From: Elioraea rosea | GTDB taxonomy: Bacteria; Pseudomonadota; Alphaproteobacteria; Acetobacterales; Acetobacteraceae | Length of the DNA: 64,000 nt | Direction: 5' to 3' | Assembly (NCBI RefSeq): GCF_007644105.1 | Contig: NZ_VFAC01000001.1 | Location: 124,001-188,000, forward strand | The notes under the pieces: model-generated | Seen by the model: only the letters and a program-made list of their open reading frames with translations | What the model was told of the DNA's origin: nothing | Database searches by the model: none | Shown: positions 61,055-64,000 of the stretch, in pieces | Numbering within the stretch: position 1 is the stretch's first letter | Layout of the letters: each line of letters opens with the position of its first letter | Program-made: the position numbers and the translations under genes

Positions 61055-62527
61055 TCAGACGGCGTTGGGGTTCCTGATCAGGCGCCCGGCGCGTTCGCGC
61101 GTCTGGCCGATCTCGTCGCCCCAGCGATAAGATTCGACGCCGTTGACCCACACGCGCTCGATACCCTGGCTGGGGCGGATCGGGTCCTCGAAGCTCGCGC
61201 TGTCGATCACGGTTGCGGGGTCGAACAGAACGAGGTCGGCGTGGTGGCCAGGGCGGATCAGCCCGCGGTCGGGGATGCCGAAGGTCTCCGCCGTCAGCCC
61301 CGTCATCTTCCGCACCGCATCCTCGAGCGTGATGAGGCCGAGGTCGCGCGCGTAGTGGCCCAGCACGCGCGGGAAGGTACCCCAGAGCCGCGGGTGGGGG
61401 AAGCTGTCATGCGGCAGCCCGTCCGAGCCGATCATCGAGCGCGGGTGGGCGATGATCCGCCGCACGTCCTCCTCGTTCATCTGGAAATAGACGGCGCCCG
61501 CGGGAAGCAGCTTCGCTGCCGCCTCGGCCCGCGTCATGCCCCATTCCGCCGCGATCTCGGCGAGGTCCCTGCCCTGCATCTCCGGGTGCGGCACCGACCA
61601 GGTGACGACGACGCGCACCTCGTCGCGAAGCCGTTCGGGCATCAGCACAGTGCTCGAGGCCGGATAGGGATAGACGTCGAACGACACTTTCTGCGTCGCC
61701 GCAGCGCGGTCGACCCGCGCGAGCGTCTCGGTCGAGCGGCCCCAGTTGGCGGGGCCGGTGCACTTAAAGTGGCTGATGATGACAGGGACGTTCGATGCCC
61801 CGCCGATGGCGAGCGTCTCCTCGATGCTGTCGAGCACCCGGTCGCCCTCATCGCGCATGTGGGTGGCGTAGAGGCCGCCGCGCGCGGCGAGAGCCTGGGA
61901 GATAGCGATCACCTCGTCGGTTGGTGCCGCGATCGCCGGCGGATACCAAAGCCCCGTGCTCATCCCCCACGCGCCCTGCGCCAGCGCCTCGTCGAGCCGT
62001 GCGCGCATCCGCTCGGCCTCGGCCTCGGTCGCGGCCCGGGTGAGCTCGCCATCGCCCATCTCGCGCACGCGAAGCGTGGTGTGGCCGACGAAGGCGATGG
62101 CGTTGACCACAGGCCGCTCCCGCTCCAGCGCGTCGGCGTAGGAGGCGAAGCTGTCGAAGCGCCACCAGCTCTCGTCGCCAAGCAGGTCGAGCGGCGGCGG
62201 GGGGCGCATCTCGCGCGTCAGGGGCGAGAGCGAAACCCCGCAATTGCCCGCCACCACCGTCGTCACGCCCTGGGTCAGCTTGCAGTGCATGCACTCCGCG
62301 CCGCAGAGAAGCGCGCGGTCGTCATGCGTGTGCGCATCGATGAAGCCCGGCGCGACGACCTTCCCCGTGCCGTCGATCTCGTTGTCCGCGCTCGTCGCCG
62401 AGCAGTCGCCGACCGAGACGATCCTGTCGGCCGAGACCGCGACATCGCCTTGGAACCGTGGCGCGCCGGTGCCGTCGATGATCGTGGCGTTGCGGATGAT
62501 CGTGTCGCAGCGGAACAGCGTGGCCAT
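61055..62527 (-). CDS. D-aminoacylase-like amidohydrolase
   Basis: A 490-residue metal-dependent amidohydrolase of the N-acyl-D-amino-acid deacylase group. Features: IIRNATIIDGTGAPRFQGDV, the HTHDDRALL metal motif, GNCGVSLSPL with the Cys ligand of D-aminoacylase, VIISHFKC, and GSDGLPHDSFPHPRLWGTFP with the catalytic Asp. It probably releases D-amino acids from N-acyl derivatives. It ends back-to-back with the D-lactate dehydrogenase gene. Divergent from the serine hydrolase gene 146 bases away. Confidence 0.93.
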   Translation of the reverse strand: MATLFRCDTIIRNATIIDGTGAPRFQGDVAVSADRIVSVGDCSATSADNEIDGTGKVVAPGFIDAHTHDDRALLCGAECMHCKLTQGVTTVVAGNCGVSLSPLTREMRPPPPLDLLGDESWWRFDSFASYADALERERPVVNAIAFVGHTTLRVREMGDGELTRAATEAEAERMRARLDEALAQGAWGMSTGLWYPPAIAAPTDEVIAISQALAARGGLYATHMRDEGDRVLDSIEETLAIGGASNVPVIISHFKCTGPANWGRSTETLARVDRAAATQKVSFDVYPYPASSTVLMPERLRDEVRVVVTWSVPHPEMQGRDLAEIAAEWGMTRAEAAAKLLPAGAVYFQMNEEDVRRIIAHPRSMIGSDGLPHDSFPHPRLWGTFPRVLGHYARDLGLITLEDAVRKMTGLTAETFGIPDRGLIRPGHHADLVLFDPATVIDSASFEDPIRPSQGIERVWVNGVESYRWGDEIGQTRERAGRLIRNPNAV

Positions 62528-62673
62528 GCGCGGTACCCTCCCGGAAAACCGGCGCGATCATGCCGCCGCGGCAGGGTTTCGGCCAGGGAGAGGCCGGTTG
62601 CGCAACGGCCCACTCGCGCTATGGTTGTGGAGCCAGGGCGGTCAACACCCGGCGATCCCCGAGGAGGACATCC

Positions 62674-64000
62674 ATGACAACCCCATTCCTGCCCAGGCGC
62701 GCCGCCCTTGCCGGAGCCGGCCTAGCACTTCTGGCTGGCGGCAAGGCGAGTGCGCAGATCCAGCTCGCCCAAGCCCCGCAGGCCGCCGCGCCCACAGCAT
62801 CACCGGCCGTCACGCCATCGGCCACCTCCGACGCGGTGCGCGGCTTCTCCAAGGCGCGGCTCGCGCGGATCCGCGGCGTGATGGAGGCAGAGGCCGCGCG
62901 CAACTCCTTCCCCGGAGCGGTGACGCTGATCGCGCGCCAGGGCGAGGTCATCCATCTCGAGGCGCATGGCCATCTCGACGCGGCCAAGACGAAGCCCTTG
63001 ACGACGGATGCGATCTTCCTCCAGGCCTCGATGACCAAGCCCATCGTCTCGACGCTCGCAATGATGCTGGTCGAGCAGGGGCGGATGAAGCTCGACGACC
63101 CGGTGCACGCCTACCTGCCCGAGCTCGCGGAGCTGAAGGTGGAGATGCGCCGCGCCGGCGCCGAGCCGGAATACGTCCAGCCGACGCGGCCGCCGACCAT
63201 CCATGACCTGCTGCGCCACTCTGCCGGCTTCATCTACGCAAACCCCGCCTCGCCGTCGGCCGCCATCCGCGCGGCCTACGAGCGGCACGACATCGAGGCA
63301 CGCAACGGGCCGGTGCCGACGCGCACGATGCTGCAGCAGCTCGGCACCATCCCGCTCGCCTTCCAGCCTGGCACGACGTTCCACTACTCGATCGCGACCG
63401 ACGTGCTCGGCCTCACCCTCGAGCGCGCCGCCGGCATGCGGCTCGACCGGCTTCTCGCGCGCGACCTCACCGGCCCGCTCGGCATGGCCGACACGACCTG
63501 GTTCGTGCCCGAGGCAAAGCGCGCCCGCGTCGCCGAGGCGCCGACGACCGACCCGCAGACGTCGCGGATGTGGCGCAGCTACCGCATCACCGAGGATCCG
63601 GGCGATGCCTCCTACTTCAAGGGTGGCGCGGGGCTCGTCTCGACGGCGGCGGACTATCACCGCTACGCGCAGATGATCGCCAATGGCGGCGTGTTCGACG
63701 GCGTGCGCTACCTCTCGCCCGCCACCGTACGGTTCATGCTGTCGAACCACATCGTCGGCATGGCAGGCACACCGGCCGGCTCGACCGGCCCTGGCTACGG
63801 CTTCGGGCTCGGCTTCGGCGTGCGCCTCGATGACGGGATGGGCACGGCGGCGGGAAGCCCGGGCGATGCGATGTGGGCCGGCGCCTGGGGCACCAGCTTC
63901 ACGATCGACCGCGCCGAGGGCCTCGTCGCCATCCTCATGGCGCAGGGACCCTCGAACCGCTTCCGCACGCGGATGATCTTCAAGAACCTCGTCTACGGCG
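62674..64000 (+). CDS. Serine hydrolase, class C beta-lactamase/esterase family (3' end outside window)
   Basis: The first 442 residues are in the window and the frame is open at base 64000. A twin-arginine-like signal (MTTPFLPRRAALAGAGLALL) is followed by a low-complexity linker and a class C beta-lactamase fold: catalytic Ser119 in S-M-T-K (residues 119-122), HYSIATDVLGLTLERAAGM with the Tyr of the YxN-type motif, GGAGLVSTAADYHRYAQMI and a late GAWGTSFTIDR. Most such proteins are esterases or D-peptidases. GAGGAGG precedes the ATG. It may work with the divergent D-aminoacylase-like enzyme on D-amino-acid compounds (inference). Confidence 0.92.
   Translation, partial: MTTPFLPRRAALAGAGLALLAGGKASAQIQLAQAPQAAAPTASPAVTPSATSDAVRGFSKARLARIRGVMEAEAARNSFPGAVTLIARQGEVIHLEAHGHLDAAKTKPLTTDAIFLQASMTKPIVSTLAMMLVEQGRMKLDDPVHAYLPELAELKVEMRRAGAEPEYVQPTRPPTIHDLLRHSAGFIYANPASPSAAIRAAYERHDIEARNGPVPTRTMLQQLGTIPLAFQPGTTFHYSIATDVLGLTLERAAGMRLDRLLARDLTGPLGMADTTWFVPEAKRARVAEAPTTDPQTSRMWRSYRITEDPGDASYFKGGAGLVSTAADYHRYAQMIANGGVFDGVRYLSPATVRFMLSNHIVGMAGTPAGSTGPGYGFGLGFGVRLDDGMGTAAGSPGDAMWAGAWGTSFTIDRAEGLVAILMAQGPSNRFRTRMIFKNLVYG

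Overview
The window is strongly GC-rich DNA from an alphaproteobacterium, most likely a free-living Rhodospirillales/Acetobacteraceae-type organism (Roseomonas/Elioraea-like; genus not resolvable here). The evidence is a set of alphaproteobacterial housekeeping genes (TrcR-type DUF1013 regulator, COQ9, DUF1192, two YdcH-type DUF465 proteins, L31, S21, a small heat-shock protein with a ROSE-like leader) together with many solute-binding proteins and catabolic enzymes typical of soil or water heterotrophs. I see no prophage, transposase, integrase, CRISPR array or rRNA. One tRNA (Val-GAC) is present.

Layout. 1-5.8 kb: a leftward catabolic run (molybdenum hydroxylase large subunit, dihydroxyphthalate-decarboxylase-like protein, M81 peptidase) and a rightward family-5 binding protein. 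6-14.9 kb: a hydrolase lipoprotein; a leftward TAXI-TRAP transporter (binding protein, fused permease) coupled to an enolase-superfamily enzyme; a P2-type ATPase; an SDR dehydrogenase. 15-19.7 kb: a complete five-gene branched-chain-type ABC transporter, followed by an old-yellow-enzyme oxidoreductase. 21-26.1 kb: an orphan TAXI binding protein divergent from a LysR regulator, a LuxR-type regulator, then a decayed patch: a LysR gene frameshifted by a 20-bp tandem duplication, fused head-to-head to a 5'-truncated Bug-type binding-protein gene, with a fragment of a second LuxR-type gene on the far side. 26.1-28.3 kb: a large multicopper oxidase.

28.5-37.5 kb is the housekeeping core: rpmE, hsp20, DUF1192, trcR-like gene, DUF465, phosphofructokinase, DUF465-purE-purK, transglutaminase, COQ9 and peptide deformylase, rpsU. 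37.5-40.1 kb: a Bug binding protein followed by a two-gene UxaA/SuyAB-type lyase. 40.2-43.2 kb: a PEP-CTERM protein, DUF1428, two VOC proteins and a divergent MarR regulator. 43.2-49.9 kb: hydantoinase/oxoprolinase B and A facing a DctPQM TRAP transporter. 50.2-64 kb: a second PEP-CTERM protein, an SRAP protein, tRNA-Val, N-formylglutamate amidohydrolase, GNAT acetyltransferase, lytic transglycosylase, CoA-transferase, cardiolipin synthase, acyl-CoA dehydrogenase, LysE exporter, D-lactate dehydrogenase-like enzyme, D-aminoacylase-like amidohydrolase and a truncated serine hydrolase.

The general theme is uptake and breakdown of organic acids, amides and peptides: eight binding proteins of six families occur in 64 kb, several without a permease nearby. 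Strong stem-loops follow binding-protein genes at least three times, as expected where binding protein is made in excess over the downstream gene. I did not find a clearly new multi-gene system. The most unusual places are the decayed patch at 24-26 kb, the ROSE-like thermosensor, the long-tailed L31, and enzymes with altered key motifs (LivG, acyl-CoA dehydrogenase, phosphofructokinase).
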